This document shows, piece by piece, positions 22,760 through 31,556 of a DNA stretch of 64,000 bases; within the stretch, counting starts at the first letter, position 1, and each line of letters begins with the position of its first letter. This DNA is from Puniceicoccaceae bacterium (GTDB taxonomy: Bacteria; Verrucomicrobiota; Verrucomicrobiia; Opitutales; JAFGAQ01). A model generated the notes under the pieces. It was not told the DNA's origin and did not search any database. It was given only the letters and a program-made list of their open reading frames with translations. Location: positions 902,160 to 966,159 of the forward strand of contig JANQOQ010000006.1 of NCBI GenBank assembly GCA_028285755.1. The letters are read 5' to 3'. A program made the position numbers and the translations under genes.

Positions 22760-24139
22760 GTGAATTCTCCGAAGTCAGCTCCGAACAACTTCTGCGAATC
22801 TGTCAGAGATCTTGTCAGCAAATACCAGAAGGATAGCTATGCGCTCTATGGCAAAGATGCTAAAGATATTCAGGAAGAATCCATAAAGCATTATCAAAAG
22901 TACCTGCAAAATAATCAGCTACCAGATTTCTACTCACTACCAGCTATAGAGAGTCTGACAGAAGGTTTCTCCATCACAGACTATCAGGATATCACCATCA
23001 TCGGTGAAATTGCCCAACACTGGTCATCTGTTGTTGAAATTGCTCAAAAGCTTTTTCCTGATCGATTTGATGAAAGACCCGATATCTTACTCGCATCCGT
23101 TCCACAACGCTTTCTCAACGGTCAGGCATTCAGGGATCAAGAAGGCCAGTATGCTGTAGTCCTCTATGAAGGCTTGCGATACCTGCCAGGTTTTATTGCC
23201 GAGCAGACCTTAAAATTCTTTTTCTATTTCGATAAGGATGGTGACCTCAAGCAGCACGAATCTTTTGCTGAAATTGCCAATGAGGTAAATATTTCATCGA
23301 AACTAAGATTGGGTGGAAGCCTGCTTGAGGTGATTCATTATCACCTGACTTCACCCTACATTCTGCATCAGACAGAATCATACGGCATCGAAGCCATTGA
23401 GCACAAAAAGTCTTTATTCAAACTAGGCTTCAAGTTCTTCATCAACGCCCATGAATTCAGTCACTGCATGAATGATCATTGCAACCCAGCGAGTACGAAG
23501 CAGAGGTTACACGAAGATCTTAATCACGCAATGGAAACAGTAAAGAGTGCCTTACCTGATACCAATATTACCGAAGAGCAAATCGAGCATTTCCGCACGA
23601 GGCAATATTCGGAATCCATTGCGGACTGCGAAGCCCTGCTCATGCTCATGACTTTCGCCAAGCTAGGTTTCGAGAAATCAGAGTGGGACTTTTTGATTAT
23701 GGGAGGATTAGCATTTTTCTGGTATGTCGAACTTCACGAACGCATTGCCCGCACTTTGAAATTTGGACTTAGCTGGCAGGACGAGCCTCCATACAAAATG
23801 GATTTCAGCATCCAAAATTTGCTCTTCCGAAAATCTCACCCAGCTCCGCTATCCAGATTTATTGAGGCCAAAAAGGTATCCAATCTTATCCTCTCCGAGG
23901 ACACCCCCGCGAAATTCTATATACTGGATGATGACTGGAAGAAGGCTTCAGACGTGTGGAAGGGCCTAAGCAAAATTTACGAAACGATTTGGTCAGCAGA
24001 TCACGAATACCTAAATTCTTTACGAAAAACCCAAGAAATCGATAAAAGCTGGAGACCCACCCTCGATATCAAAACATCTCACGCATTATCAGATGACCTA
24101 GATACTTGTTTCTATAATAATGCGGAGATCTATCAGTAG
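22760..24139 (+). CDS. M48-like zinc metallopeptidase, paralogue of the gene at 7,726
   Basis: 459 residues from GTG 22,760. The zinc motif HEFSH (231-235) follows FKLGFKFFINA; the third ligand is Glu285 in SESIAD with Asp289; and SHPAPLSRF supplies the conserved H-P-x-x-x-R. The 7,726-8,892 protein shows the same order and also has the LYEGL segment upstream of the zinc site, so they share ancestry although they lie at opposite ends of the T4SS region. No signal peptide, so probably cytoplasmic. Substrate unknown. Confidence 0.6.
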   Translation: MNSPKSAPNNFCESVRDLVSKYQKDSYALYGKDAKDIQEESIKHYQKYLQNNQLPDFYSLPAIESLTEGFSITDYQDITIIGEIAQHWSSVVEIAQKLFPDRFDERPDILLASVPQRFLNGQAFRDQEGQYAVVLYEGLRYLPGFIAEQTLKFFFYFDKDGDLKQHESFAEIANEVNISSKLRLGGSLLEVIHYHLTSPYILHQTESYGIEAIEHKKSLFKLGFKFFINAHEFSHCMNDHCNPASTKQRLHEDLNHAMETVKSALPDTNITEEQIEHFRTRQYSESIADCEALLMLMTFAKLGFEKSEWDFLIMGGLAFFWYVELHERIARTLKFGLSWQDEPPYKMDFSIQNLLFRKSHPAPLSRFIEAKKVSNLILSEDTPAKFYILDDDWKKASDVWKGLSKIYETIWSADHEYLNSLRKTQEIDKSWRPTLDIKTSHALSDDLDTCFYNNAEIYQ

Positions 24140-24180
24140 AATCATAGCAAACACACACAGAATCCCCTAATTCAGCTGCG

Positions 24181-24210
24181 CATAATGAAAGTAATTACTT
24201 ATTCATTATG
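24181..24210. promoter_or_regulatory. Palindromic operator over the start of the excisionase gene
   Basis: CATAATGAA (24,181-24,189) and TTCATTATG (24,202-24,210) form a 9-bp perfect inverted repeat whose centre contains AGTAATTACT, itself a palindrome. The second arm ends in the excisionase start codon. A related arrangement, CATAATGAA then TTTATTATGAA, stands at the parA start (10,543-10,572). A dimeric regulator bound here would block translation or transcription of the excisionase. Confidence 0.5.
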
Positions 24211-24381
24211 AAGCAAACAAGACTTATGACCAAGAAGGAACTCGCTGATTATTTAGCGGTTTCGGAGCGAACCATTGATCGCCTGGTTGCATCTAACCAA
24301 ATCCAGAAAATCAAAGTTTTAGGGGCAACCCGCTTCCGTTTAAAGGACGTAGAAAATTTCATAGAAGCGCAGTCAAATTGA
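24208..24381 (+). CDS. Small excisionase / AlpA-like DNA-binding protein
   Basis: 57 residues, starting MKQTRLMTKKELADYLAVSE. The pattern (M-T-K-K-E-L-A-D-Y-L-A-V-S-E-R-T-I-D-R-L, then a wing RFRLKDVENFIEA) is that of the HTH_17 family of excisionases and helix-turn-helix proteins. It starts immediately after a palindrome and ends 28 bp before int2. Its place and size make it the likely directionality factor for int2. Confidence 0.8.
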   Translation: MKQTRLMTKKELADYLAVSERTIDRLVASNQIQKIKVLGATRFRLKDVENFIEAQSN

Positions 24382-24409
24382 CTTTACGTAAGACTATAAA
24401 AATATACAT

Positions 24410-25732
24410 TTGTTTACTATGAGGGTTTTTAAAAGAAAACGAAAAGTTAAAGGTAAAACAATTCCATCAGCTGATTACCACGGTGCGTATAAGCTTCACT
24501 GGATGCCCTCAGAAAAGTCTGTAAAACTCAAGACTTCTGATAAGACTATTGCCTTCAAAAGATTGAAAGAATATTGCCGCGTCAAAGAACTTGAAAGAGA
24601 AGGATTACCAATACCAGAGACCTTGTATGGAGCTCCCTCCTTACAGCTTCTAAGTATACTGGAAGACTATGAAAAGTCTCTTGCAGGTGGTAAGGCATCC
24701 GAGCAGCACTGTAACGATACCGTATTTAGGATTAAGCGAATATTGAATGACTGTAATTGGAACGCGGTAACCGATATTAACCCCTTTGAGTTTGAGAAGT
24801 GGCGCGCGGCCAACCCAAAGTCGCAAAAATCTGGCAAACCCATGTCAGTAAAAACCATTAATGAGTATCTCAATTCTATGCGGGCGTTCATCAATTGGAT
24901 GATCAAAATGGGCATTATGACCTCCAACCCTCTTCAATACGTTGACAGACTGGATACGCGAGGAAAAGAAACGAAAAAGCGAAGGGCTTGGACTGATGAG
25001 GAGCTGAGGAAATTTCTACAAAGTGATATCTACTACAAGGATGCTATTTTCATTCTAGCAAGAACCGGACTCAGAAAGAATGAACTCCAAAAGCTGACCA
25101 AAGGGGACATACGGTTCTTTGATGAAAACTGCTTTATTACAATCCGCTCTGTAACGACAAAAAATAAGACAGAGGTTGAATTGCCAGTGCTTCCTGAGGT
25201 AGCGAAAATCATACAAGTTTTATATATTCAAGCTCAACACGCGGATGATCCTATTTTGCCCTACAGGCTCCCTAAAGCGTCAAAGCTTGCAAAGGATTTA
25301 GAATCATTGGGAATTGAATATCACAACAATCACGGTGATTTGGATTTCCATTCATTGAGGCATACCTTTGCTACCTATCTCACAGTCAACGGTGTCCACT
25401 CAAAAGTTGTCCAAGACTTGATTCGACATAGCGATGCAAATTTGACTGCAAAGAGATACACCGACGCTTCCAAGATTCAATACACCAGTATACTCAAAGA
25501 ATTGCCTGAAACCAATTTGACCGAAAATTTGACTGATTTGACTGACTTTTCGGGTCTTGAGGAGTCTTTTGCTGACGGAAAGTTCTTGAGAATACCACTT
25601 CCGCAAAGCGTTGATGGTAAGAAAGATAGCCTCGATCAGTCGGAGCCTGACGTGGTGGGGGTCATTGTGCGGGATGGTGGGAGATACTGGAATCGAACCA
25701 GTGACCTCATGCGTGTCATGCATGCGCTCTAA
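24410..25732 (+). CDS. Tyrosine recombinase / site-specific integrase (int2)
   Basis: 440 residues from a TTG start (24,410; an ATG lies 9 bases on). SAM-like core-binding domain about 75-180, catalytic domain 195-360 with Arg222 (ARTGLRKNEL), Lys near 253, His314-x-x-Arg317 (HSLRHTFATYL), His340 and Tyr350 (KRYTDAS): all expected active-site residues are present. The last 80 residues are not part of the domain, and the final 20 codons run through the tRNA-Val gene on the other strand. It is the integrase for the right end of the element. Confidence 0.9.
   Translation: MFTMRVFKRKRKVKGKTIPSADYHGAYKLHWMPSEKSVKLKTSDKTIAFKRLKEYCRVKELEREGLPIPETLYGAPSLQLLSILEDYEKSLAGGKASEQHCNDTVFRIKRILNDCNWNAVTDINPFEFEKWRAANPKSQKSGKPMSVKTINEYLNSMRAFINWMIKMGIMTSNPLQYVDRLDTRGKETKKRRAWTDEELRKFLQSDIYYKDAIFILARTGLRKNELQKLTKGDIRFFDENCFITIRSVTTKNKTEVELPVLPEVAKIIQVLYIQAQHADDPILPYRLPKASKLAKDLESLGIEYHNNHGDLDFHSLRHTFATYLTVNGVHSKVVQDLIRHSDANLTAKRYTDASKIQYTSILKELPETNLTENLTDLTDFSGLEESFADGKFLRIPLPQSVDGKKDSLDQSEPDVVGVIVRDGGRYWNRTSDLMRVMHAL
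25441..25544. repeat. Four TTTGAC[CT]G repeats in the 3' part of int2
   Basis: TTTGACTG at 25,441, TTTGACCG at 25,516 and TTTGACTG at 25,528 and 25,537, all on the plus strand, within 135-235 bp of the tRNA-Val gene. The last three encode the N-L-T / D-L-T stretch in the non-conserved C-terminal tail. Their clustering near the attachment site makes them candidate arm-type binding sites for the integrase; a coding repeat by chance is the alternative. Confidence 0.3.
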
Positions 25733-25751
25733 CCAACTGAGCTAATCCCCC
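25675..25751 (-). tRNA. tRNA-Val(GAC), element attachment site
   Basis: Full cloverleaf on the minus strand from 25,751: acceptor strand GGGGGAT pairing with ATCTCCC (one G-T), D-arm GCTC/GAGC, anticodon stem CATGC/GCATG with loop ATGACAC (anticodon GAC), 5-base variable region, T-arm ACTGG/CCAGT with loop TTCGATT, and encoded ACCA. Its 3' end lies inside the int2 reading frame, so it is the junction between element and chromosome. Confidence 0.95.
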
Positions 25752-25839
25752 ATACATGGAGAATTGATTACCATGAGTAATTCACCACTTCAGGTCAAGC
25801 GATTTGCTGTGTTCCTGAGCAGCTTCTATCTGAAGCCTG

Positions 25840-28089
25840 TTAGTTAAAGCTACTCGGTATCAGTTCGCTTTCCTCACGGCTAATATTGGTTTCCACATCC
25901 AGGAAGCGCCTTGGATTTTGCGTCCCTGCAACATGACGATACCGGGTGCCACTGTTAAGCTCTATCAGTGTAGGATAGAGGGTATCGGATGTTTCAAACC
26001 AAAGATCACTTTCGGAGAAATTGATGTAGAACTTGGAATAATTCAGGCCCATAATAAACACTTCGCCCAGTTCGTCATGGGTTATCGTACCACTGGCTTC
26101 GCTGGGGGATGTAAATGTACCGAACCAGGGTAATGTCTTTTGACCGTCTGCAGCTCCCGTGTATCCCTGCCAAAATGTAGGGTTGCGCTCAAATGTTGCT
26201 GCTACGGTGTAATCCCCGATAGTCGCATCATCGGTTCCCTTTATGCGCACATAATAAGTCCCGTTGTCTAAGAGCTGAGAGATACTGAAATTCTCACCTT
26301 CACCCGAATTTTGGTCATCTGCTATCGGCACGAAGTCTTCATTGTATAAGACAGCGTATGTATCTGTAGTTCCCGAACTGGCAATCGTTACAATGCCGGG
26401 AGAACCGACCGTTATGCGACGGATATCAATTTCTCCACCGCTGTCGATCGCCTCATTATAAACCTTATTATAGCGTGTAAAGTCCGCCAATTTAAAGAAG
26501 TCATCAACATTGAGATTTTCGACGACAGGTCCAAGCAAATCAGGAATAAACCAGTTTTGTAACTCGTAATTGCCCACGGCAACCCCCTCGCTTCCTATTA
26601 ACTCGATATAATAGGTACCGGCTGGTAAATCCGCTTCCAGAAAAGGATTAAATCCCGCCCCCGAATCATCATCAAAGTCTATGAGGAACTGTATTGCATC
26701 CTGAGCCAACGGAAACGTAGCCCCCTCATTAGGTACGAGCAATCGCGCAAAAAGATCAAATTCGCTACGAAATCGGGCAAAAAAGCGACCGGGCTCTGTG
26801 ACCACAAAACGGAAGTAATCCGCAGCCACATCACGCGACAAACTCGCAGTCACTGTAGTATTGAGGTTTAAATCAATAGGTACGAATACCCCCAGGCCAA
26901 AATCGGCATCACCACTGAGATCCCTGGATCTGTCGAGCAATGAGAGGGTGTAACCGTCTGCAGTCTGTCCGGATGTATTGGAGATACGCGCATAAAAAGT
27001 ACCGGGTAAACTAAAATCAACATTGGCGATCTGCCCGTTTTCGACAGACAAATCCAGTAGAACCTCTCCACTGGTGCTAAGCATTTCCAGATACAAGGCG
27101 ACCCCGGTTCTATTGAGAAAATACAGAGTATTTTGGTTATTCCCCGTAGCTATATCTACCCGATAATAATCAATATCCCCGGATGGAAAAATTGAACCAA
27201 TCTCTGATCGTTCTGGGCTGACTGTCTCAGCATCAATCAGAGTGCGGTTCACATCATCAATACTTGCATTATAGATGCTGTTGGCTTTTACGGTTGAAGG
27301 GCCCTCAGTGGTTCCATTTATCATGGCGGCGACAATATCATCGATCCCGACTGCCGTAGCATTGCCGAATAGCCCCAAACCTCCTACCAGGATTCCAATC
27401 TGTTGCCACTTGTTATCAATAAAACCAAATATGGGACCTCCACTGTTGCCTCCGGCTGTCTTTAGATTATTCCCTGCATAAGCGCGTAGCGGCTGCTGTG
27501 CTTCACCCTGAACTTGCTCCAGCGAAAAGAGCCGGTTTGCAGGTTCTCCCCTGCCGGTGGCATGCATTCGATTAATTCTGTAGTCATAAAAATCATAAAG
27601 AGCAGCAGGATAGCCGACTACCATTTTGTAGCTCTCCGCTCCCATCTGATTAACAGCAACCGTTGCAGCTGACCCAGTGATGATGTCTGCCAGAAATTGA
27701 AGAATGTAGACATCTTTATCAAAGGCTTCTAAAGAGGATCTACCTGATGACTGATCATCTACGAGGCTGGCATAATCCTCGAAAAAGACGAAACTTCGTG
27801 CCTCATTTCCGGGTTGAGTAGTCGTGCGTGGATTGCGCTTCCACGACCATGTATAGGGTTGTGTGGTCCAGCGTGAGAAATCAGCATCATAAAATACATG
27901 GGCTGCGGTTAACACCGTGCGCGGGCCTACCGCACTTCCGCTGCCTCGCCAACCATCCGAATTTTCAACCACCCCTACCGTACTGTAGGGATATTTATTG
28001 TAAGCACTATCCGGAAGTGGTTTGGTTTCACGCGCTTGCAACGATAAAGCAAACGCTGATATAATGAGGGAGAGGAAGATTTTGTTCAT
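25840..28089 (-). CDS. Secreted trypsin-like serine protease with PPC-type domains
   Basis: 749 residues, signal peptide 1-19. The trypsin-like domain has all three catalytic residues: His64 (LTAAHVF), Asp126 (FDKDVYIL) and Ser216 (GGNSGGPI). Residues 285 to about 640 form three beta-sandwich units like pre-peptidase C-terminal (PPC) domains (for example GDIDYYRV then GTFYARISN). The C-terminal 110 residues are rich in Trp/Tyr/Phe (LPWFGTFTS, LGEVFIMG, LWFETSDTLYPTL), a pattern I associate with Opitutia surface proteins. Expected outside the cell or in the periplasm. The next gene is its inactive paralogue. Confidence 0.85.
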   Translation of the reverse strand: MNKIFLSLIISAFALSLQARETKPLPDSAYNKYPYSTVGVVENSDGWRGSGSAVGPRTVLTAAHVFYDADFSRWTTQPYTWSWKRNPRTTTQPGNEARSFVFFEDYASLVDDQSSGRSSLEAFDKDVYILQFLADIITGSAATVAVNQMGAESYKMVVGYPAALYDFYDYRINRMHATGRGEPANRLFSLEQVQGEAQQPLRAYAGNNLKTAGGNSGGPIFGFIDNKWQQIGILVGGLGLFGNATAVGIDDIVAAMINGTTEGPSTVKANSIYNASIDDVNRTLIDAETVSPERSEIGSIFPSGDIDYYRVDIATGNNQNTLYFLNRTGVALYLEMLSTSGEVLLDLSVENGQIANVDFSLPGTFYARISNTSGQTADGYTLSLLDRSRDLSGDADFGLGVFVPIDLNLNTTVTASLSRDVAADYFRFVVTEPGRFFARFRSEFDLFARLLVPNEGATFPLAQDAIQFLIDFDDDSGAGFNPFLEADLPAGTYYIELIGSEGVAVGNYELQNWFIPDLLGPVVENLNVDDFFKLADFTRYNKVYNEAIDSGGEIDIRRITVGSPGIVTIASSGTTDTYAVLYNEDFVPIADDQNSGEGENFSISQLLDNGTYYVRIKGTDDATIGDYTVAATFERNPTFWQGYTGAADGQKTLPWFGTFTSPSEASGTITHDELGEVFIMGLNYSKFYINFSESDLWFETSDTLYPTLIELNSGTRYRHVAGTQNPRRFLDVETNISREESELIPSSFN

Positions 28090-28097
28090 ACTATCTA

Positions 28098-30350
28098 CTA
28101 ATTAAAGCTCTCAGGGATTAATTCATCTGCATTGAAGATAACTACATCAGATACCCGCTCAAATTGCATGGGATCTGTGGTTCCGGCAACATGCCGATAC
28201 TGCACACCCCCTGCTTTCGTTGTCAATATAGGGTAAGCCGTTGAGGAAGTATTAAACCACAAACCGGTAGAGGGTATCCAGATATCAAAGTCCTCTACAC
28301 TTACTCCGGTTATGTAGACTTCACCCAACTGCTCATGGGTTATCCATCCGATCGTAGTGCTATCCGACGTGAATGTTCCAAACCAGGGGAGTGTCTTTTC
28401 TCCAAATGGTAAACCTGTAAATCCCTGCCAGAAGTCAGGCATGGGTTCCTGGGTAAAGAGGACTTCATAGTTGCCGGTCGCTTCAGCACTTACATTTTGA
28501 ATTTTCACGAAGTATTCGCCCCGTTCCACAAAATGATTGATTCGGAAATTATTATTATTCCCCGTATTATCGTCACTCACGAGCGCATTATAGTTTGAAT
28601 TATAGAGTACCCCAAACGTATCGCTTTCACCCGTAGTCTCAATCGTGAGAAGCCCAGGATCGGTCATAAATATGCGCCGGAAATCAATATCGCCTCCTTT
28701 ATAGAAGCTGTGGAAATAAGTTCGGTTAAAAAATGTATTATTCGCATTACGGAAGCTATCATTATCTTCACTATCTCCCCCCGGTGTGCCCAGTAAATCC
28801 GGAGTAGCTACGATTTGAAAATTATAGACACCGGTACCGGAAAAGTCCCTCGAAAATACCTGCAGGTAATAAGTGCCTGGTTCAAGTGTCTCCTCTATCA
28901 GGAAGTTGAGATATCTGCTGGAGTCAGCATCGACATCTATGTAATTAGCTTCATCCCCAGAGATCGGAAAAGTAGCACCGTCATTAATTGTAAAGATTGC
29001 ACCATCCAAATCCAAAGCTGCGCTGGAATTAATGAGGACTTTCGAGAGTTCCGTAATTTCAAATTGATAATAATCTGTAGATAAAGGGAGTCTAAGCGTA
29101 GCTTTGTATGCTTGGTTAATTGCAATCGGTATTGGAGAATAATCGCTTTGAGCGGCATCTACGAGTGTTGCTGGGTCAAGCTGGGTATTGAATAATTCTA
29201 CCTTGTATTCACCGGTGTCCTCAGGATTCACGGCAGAGATCCTGAGATATAAATCCAGGGCAACATTATATGTAATCGTAAGCCGTGTAGAACTATCAAT
29301 TGTACTACTATATAGAAGATCCGTTTCATTTTCAAAGATCTCCACTCTAAGTGGAATATCATCAGCCACTACCTGTATGCTGTGGGATCCACTATCCGTG
29401 CTAAAGAATTGAAAGTAATCTACATCCCCAGCCGGAAAAACACTCGCACTGTGAGAACGTAAATCCCCCATAAATTCACCATCACTGGGGGCCAAGTTCA
29501 CGTCATCCTGAGAATGGTCGTATACCTGAGCAGCGCCTTGGGAAGGCTCTGCCGGGGTTTCTTCAGTTGATGCAGCAGTAATCATATCATTGACGACTGA
29601 GTCAATAGCCATCGCAAACGCTGCACCCTCCGAAAGATTGGATGCTACATCCATACCCACCACTTTCCATCCATTTTCCAAAAAAGCAAAAACAGGACTA
29701 CCATGATTACCATATGAGGTTTTAAGACCTCTCGTTTTCATAAACCGATAAGGCACTGTTTCAGATTCACTTTCAGGGTATACGTAGTAATCGATCAATT
29801 GCGGTTCAGCACGACCCGTAGCATGCATACGGTTGCGTTCCAGCTGATAATATTCATATATCTGACGCACATAACCTACGATCATTTTATAATTCTCCTC
29901 ACCTAACTGATCTACGGCTATCACTGCGGGTGCAGAATCAATAATATCCTCGGAAAACTGAAGTAGAAATAAGCATTTATTAAAAGCTGCATTCGCATCT
30001 TCGCCTCGCTCTTCGCTATTTACAATCGAGGCATAATCCTCAAAGGCTACCCAGCTTCGGGCAGTAACCCCGTCTTCACTTTGATTTCTGGGGTCCCTTT
30101 TCCATTGCCAGTTGTAGGGTTCGTCGCGCCAAACTCCCAAGAAACTCTGATAAAATATACTGGCATTTGCCATTACCAGGCGATTACCGATCGCACACCC
30201 GCTACCAAGCTGGCCGTCAACGGTTACCGTGCCTACCGTATTAAAAGGGTACTTCTCGTAAGCACTCGTTGGCAGCGGTTTAAACTCACGTGCATATGCT
30301 AGTTGTGTAAATAAAAAAGAGATTAGAATGAGGAAGCGGTGAATTTTCAT
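28098..30350 (-). CDS. Secreted pseudoprotease, paralogue of the preceding protease
   Basis: 750 residues, signal peptide 1-20, same domain order as the protein at 25,840-28,089. The catalytic positions align exactly by number but are all changed: His64 is Ser (ANASIF), Asp126 is Cys (FNKCLFLL) and Ser216 is His (YGNHGSPV). The surrounding sequence (KRDPRNQ, RMHATGR, GYV) is conserved, so the fold is kept. It probably binds rather than cuts, perhaps as a partner or inhibitor-like decoy of its neighbour. It starts 8 bp upstream of that gene, in one operon. Confidence 0.85.
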   Translation of the reverse strand: MKIHRFLILISFLFTQLAYAREFKPLPTSAYEKYPFNTVGTVTVDGQLGSGCAIGNRLVMANASIFYQSFLGVWRDEPYNWQWKRDPRNQSEDGVTARSWVAFEDYASIVNSEERGEDANAAFNKCLFLLQFSEDIIDSAPAVIAVDQLGEENYKMIVGYVRQIYEYYQLERNRMHATGRAEPQLIDYYVYPESESETVPYRFMKTRGLKTSYGNHGSPVFAFLENGWKVVGMDVASNLSEGAAFAMAIDSVVNDMITAASTEETPAEPSQGAAQVYDHSQDDVNLAPSDGEFMGDLRSHSASVFPAGDVDYFQFFSTDSGSHSIQVVADDIPLRVEIFENETDLLYSSTIDSSTRLTITYNVALDLYLRISAVNPEDTGEYKVELFNTQLDPATLVDAAQSDYSPIPIAINQAYKATLRLPLSTDYYQFEITELSKVLINSSAALDLDGAIFTINDGATFPISGDEANYIDVDADSSRYLNFLIEETLEPGTYYLQVFSRDFSGTGVYNFQIVATPDLLGTPGGDSEDNDSFRNANNTFFNRTYFHSFYKGGDIDFRRIFMTDPGLLTIETTGESDTFGVLYNSNYNALVSDDNTGNNNNFRINHFVERGEYFVKIQNVSAEATGNYEVLFTQEPMPDFWQGFTGLPFGEKTLPWFGTFTSDSTTIGWITHEQLGEVYITGVSVEDFDIWIPSTGLWFNTSSTAYPILTTKAGGVQYRHVAGTTDPMQFERVSDVVIFNADELIPESFN

Positions 30351-30629
30351 ATTAGAACTAATAATTCGAGATCTACATAGAATAAGAAATCTTATGAAAA
30401 AGCAATTTCAATCGGGGCGGATATTGATAACATTTCTTTAACTCCGGATACCCAGAATCAAGTCAAATCACGAATGTTGCTATTTTTTTACTTAAAAGCG
30501 GTCGTAGGCTGCCAAGATCATTCACTATGCTCTATTTCTCTGTTGCATTGGTTGTAGACAGCACCTATTCAATGGGGTTTTTAGTGCAGATCGAAATCAG
30601 ATGCTTCGATCAATCAATACCAGAAATTT

Positions 30630-31526
30630 ATGATTTTAGTATTAGGAGCAACGGGGTATGTGGGGGCAAAATATGCTGCCTACTTAGGTCGTCGGGAAAT
30701 CCCCTTCAGGGCGGTTTCGCGAGCAGAGCTCGACTACACCCGACTTGAGAATTTAATCCAGCTAATTAAGGACACACAACCTGAATTCCTGGTGAACGCG
30801 GCCGGCTATACCGGAAAACCGAACGTAGATGCCTGCGAGATCTACAAACGCGAAACCCTGGAGGGGAATGCAGTGTTTCCCGCAACGGTGCGCGCAGCCT
30901 GTGAAGCGACAGATACGCCCTGGGGCCATGTATCCAGCGGGTGCATCTACAGTGGCAGGCGGGACGATGGGCTTCCCTTTAAAGAAGAGGATACGCCGAA
31001 CTTCTCATTTCGCACGAATAACAGCAGCTTTTACAGCGGCACCAAAGCCCTCGGGGAAGAATTACTGGAAGGGGCGGAGAATTGCTACATCTGGCGTCTG
31101 CGTATCCCCTTTAACAATGAGAACAACCCCCGCAACTATCTGACCAAGCTAATGAAATACTCCACCCTGCTGGAAGCGGAAAATTCTATTTCACAGCTGG
31201 ATGAGTTTGTGGAAGCGACTTTTGAATGCTGGGAAAAAAAGGTGCCGTTTGGCACTTACAATGTTACCAACCCGGGTGCGGTGATGACCAGTGATGTGGT
31301 CAACCTGATTAAGGAGGAGACTGACAGACGTAAAAATGAAGGACTCGATGCTCCGTTTCCCGATGAGTTTAATTTTTTCGAAAGCCTGGAGCAGTTCATG
31401 GAAATCGCTGCAAAAACACCCCGTTCCAATTGCGTCATGGACCATTCCAAGCTCACATCCGTGGGCATTCAGATGACCCCGGTCGAAGAGGCAATCCGCA
31501 CCGCACTCAGAAACTGGGTTGATTAA
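30630..31526 (+). CDS. Nucleotide-sugar epimerase/reductase for dTDP-rhamnose (plant NRS/ER-like)
   Basis: 298 residues, Rossmann fold (GATGYVGAKY at the N-terminus) and Y-x-x-x-K in SSFYSGTKA. The segments NAAGYTGKPNVDACE, FKEEDTPNF, EELLEGAENC, NPRNYLTK, YNVTNPG and APRSN-like TPRSNCVMD follow the plant and viral nucleotide-rhamnose synthase / epimerase-reductase pattern, which does both the 3,5-epimerisation and the 4-reduction. It heads rmlB-rmlA in one operon where rmlC is missing. So a bifunctional role is likely, though it may be a plain RmlD-type reductase. Confidence 0.75.
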   Translation: MILVLGATGYVGAKYAAYLGRREIPFRAVSRAELDYTRLENLIQLIKDTQPEFLVNAAGYTGKPNVDACEIYKRETLEGNAVFPATVRAACEATDTPWGHVSSGCIYSGRRDDGLPFKEEDTPNFSFRTNNSSFYSGTKALGEELLEGAENCYIWRLRIPFNNENNPRNYLTKLMKYSTLLEAENSISQLDEFVEATFECWEKKVPFGTYNVTNPGAVMTSDVVNLIKEETDRRKNEGLDAPFPDEFNFFESLEQFMEIAAKTPRSNCVMDHSKLTSVGIQMTPVEEAIRTALRNWVD

Positions 31527-31556
31527 TTGACTATCAATACTTAGCAACGAGCTATC

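Larger units (their letters stand above)
1..25751. mobile_element. Integrative and conjugative element, right part (left end outside window)
   Basis: The segment holds a VirB/VirD4-type conjugation system, two relaxases, a toxin-antitoxin pair, a ParA-like ATPase, an excisionase and a tyrosine integrase. It ends exactly at a tRNA-Val gene whose 3' end overlaps the integrase reading frame, the usual right end of a tRNA-targeted island. Right of the tRNA come non-mobile genes. I looked for a copy of the tRNA-Val 3' end that would mark the left junction and found none, so the element probably starts before base 1. A second integrase with its own tRNA-Leu half-site at 3,449-3,671 makes it look composite. 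The element type is clear; its extent is inferred. Confidence 0.75.
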
